The position numbers were made by a program, and so were the translations under genes. The notes under the pieces are model-generated. The model was not told the DNA's origin. It searched no databases and saw only the letters and a program-made list of their open reading frames with translations. From JBAXLO01 sp037134755 (GTDB lineage Bacteria > Bacteroidota > Bacteroidia > Bacteroidales > JACABE01), in the NCBI GenBank assembly GCA_037134755.1, contig JBAXLO010000087.1, positions 1-16,832 on the forward strand: DNA of 16,832 nucleotides, read 5' to 3'. The stretch's first letter is position 1; each line of letters starts with the position of its first letter. Positions 15,872 through 16,832 of this stretch are shown piece by piece.

Positions 15872-16441
15872 ATGAACAATATCCGCAAAGTACTATTTAT
15901 TATATTATTAATATTAATATATTTTAATACGTATAGTCAAAAAGAAGAACATAAACGATGGTCAATAAAAACATTATCGGATAAAGATACTTCTTTAGTT
16001 CATTTTAAAAGAGTCATTAACAGTAGTGTTCATGAACAAGTAAATATTAAAAGACCTGTTGGAATGTTAACCAAAAGAGATGCTACCGAAACTACTGTTT
16101 ATTCATTGGATTGTTATATTTTAGGATTTAAAAGTCAAAAAGATACAGACATTCATGTAATAATAAAAGATACTAAGACTAGTGAGACTATGGTTGCTGA
16201 AATTGTTGATAATACAAGTCCTATTATAAAGAATACCAGCAGACATAAGGAATTAAAAAAGATTAGGAAGTGGTTTTTGAAACATATAGGCAATCCAAAA
16301 CAATCTTTTACAATGTTTAAAACACCTAAACTGGTTACAATAACCGGTGTAGGTTTCTGGGATGTAGAGCATGGACAAAAAGGAATGGCTGCTAATGGCA
16401 GGGAAATTCATCCCATCCTTTCGATGAAATTTAAGGAATAG
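15872..16441 (+). CDS. Small secreted protein with C-terminal HGQxGxxxN motif
   Basis: A 189-residue protein with a signal peptide (hydrophobic residues 7-19, cleavage likely after YSQ at 21-23). The mature part has a beta-strand-rich middle (DIHVIIKDTKTSETMVAEIVD, roughly 93-113) and a C-terminal block, TGVGFWDVEHGQKGMAANG (158-176), followed by EIHPIL (179-183). I recognise this pattern (HGQxGxAxN then E-hydrophobic-HP) from a widespread family of uncharacterised secreted proteins, but know no proven function. Asp164, His168 and His180 are candidate functional residues. It lies 41 bp after the DUF4197 gene on the same strand and may be co-transcribed with it. Confidence 0.75.
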   Translation: MNNIRKVLFIILLILIYFNTYSQKEEHKRWSIKTLSDKDTSLVHFKRVINSSVHEQVNIKRPVGMLTKRDATETTVYSLDCYILGFKSQKDTDIHVIIKDTKTSETMVAEIVDNTSPIIKNTSRHKELKKIRKWFLKHIGNPKQSFTMFKTPKLVTITGVGFWDVEHGQKGMAANGREIHPILSMKFKE

Positions 16442-16494
16442 AATCAGAATTATATTTAGCTTCAATTTATTAAATAATCACTTAATCAATTAAA

Positions 16495-16832
16495 ATGGAA
16501 TTAACACATAACGTTGTAGGCTGGTTCGAAATACCGGTAAATGACATGGAAAGAGCAATTAAATTTTACGAAACTGTATTTGATTATAAATTAGAACGCG
16601 TACAGATGGGACCTCATTTAATGGCTATGTTTCCGGGTGCTCCTGATATGATGGGTTCGGCCGGATCATTAGTTTATGATCCTAATATATATAAACCTAC
16701 TTCTGATGGCATTCAAATTTATTTTACCACTGCTACAGGCGATCTTAATGAAGATCTTAAAAGAGTTGAAGCTGCCGGCGGTAAAACTATCATGCCAAAG
16801 ACTTTAATTACAGAAGAAATTGGTCACTTTGC
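16495..16832 (+). CDS. VOC/glyoxalase family protein, truncated by window edge
   Basis: The first 112 codons of a gene that runs off the right end. The start MELTHNVVGWFEIPVNDMER is followed by AIKFYETVFDYKLE, the standard opening of one VOC (glyoxalase/bleomycin-resistance) module: strand, helix, strand. MGPHLMAMFPG and GIQIYFTT are the following strands, and VEAAGGKTIMP is the usual loop. His5 and His41 are possible metal-site residues, but the second half of the module is missing. It is probably a cytoplasmic single-domain protein. Family members range from dioxygenases to resistance proteins, so no substrate is proposed. The gap upstream is 53 bp and contains TATATTTA (16451-16458), one base off the -7 consensus. 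Confidence 0.88.
   Translation, partial: MELTHNVVGWFEIPVNDMERAIKFYETVFDYKLERVQMGPHLMAMFPGAPDMMGSAGSLVYDPNIYKPTSDGIQIYFTTATGDLNEDLKRVEAAGGKTIMPKTLITEEIGHF

Overview
The window is AT-rich DNA that looks like a chromosomal segment from a Bacteroidota bacterium. The evidence is a type IX secretion (T9SS) sorting domain, DUF5686, DUF5687 and DUF4197 family proteins, a GluP/FucP-type sugar MFS carrier, a carboxypeptidase-regulatory-like domain on an outer-membrane protein, no strong Shine-Dalgarno sequences, and promoter-like sites of the Bacteroidota type (TTTG at -33, TAnnTTTG at -7). The genus cannot be named from the sequence alone. No rRNA, tRNA, CRISPR array, transposase or phage gene was seen.

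Layout. (1) 75-6321, plus strand: a short-chain dehydrogenase, a large exported GH38 alpha-mannosidase (940-4926) carrying chitobiase-C-terminal-like and discoidin-like modules, and, 24 bp on, a lipoprotein with an alpha/beta-hydrolase domain and a TPR-like tail. (2) 6381-11039, plus strand: a tightly packed trio of DUF5687 ABC permease, ABC ATPase and DUF5686 outer-membrane protein. (3) 11040-11564: a gene-free convergent intergenic region. It holds short direct repeats and hairpins, plus an unusual array of imperfect 82-bp units with long inverted arms. (4) 11565-13508, minus strand: a PNGase F-like peptide:N-glycosidase with a T9SS C-terminal sorting domain. It is transcribed divergently from (5) a sugar MFS transporter at 13697-15049. 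(6) 15123-16832, plus strand: a DUF4197 protein, a small secreted protein with a C-terminal HGQxGxxxN motif, and the start of a VOC/glyoxalase gene cut by the window edge.

How it may fit together. The most interesting theme is glycoprotein N-glycan use. A PNGase F-type enzyme delivered to the surface by T9SS would release N-glycans, an exported alpha-mannosidase would trim mannose, and the MFS carrier could import a released monosaccharide. This is inference. The mannosidase and PNGase genes are about 6.6 kb apart on opposite strands, and no SusC/SusD pair or dedicated regulator lies between them. The strongest local link is the back-to-back PNGase/MFS arrangement with matched promoter-like elements in a 188-bp spacer.

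Three gene starts were moved inward from the longest open frame (mannosidase to 940, DUF5686 to 8601, DUF4197 to 15123), and the PNGase start was moved to 13508. In each case the shorter form begins directly with a signal peptide.
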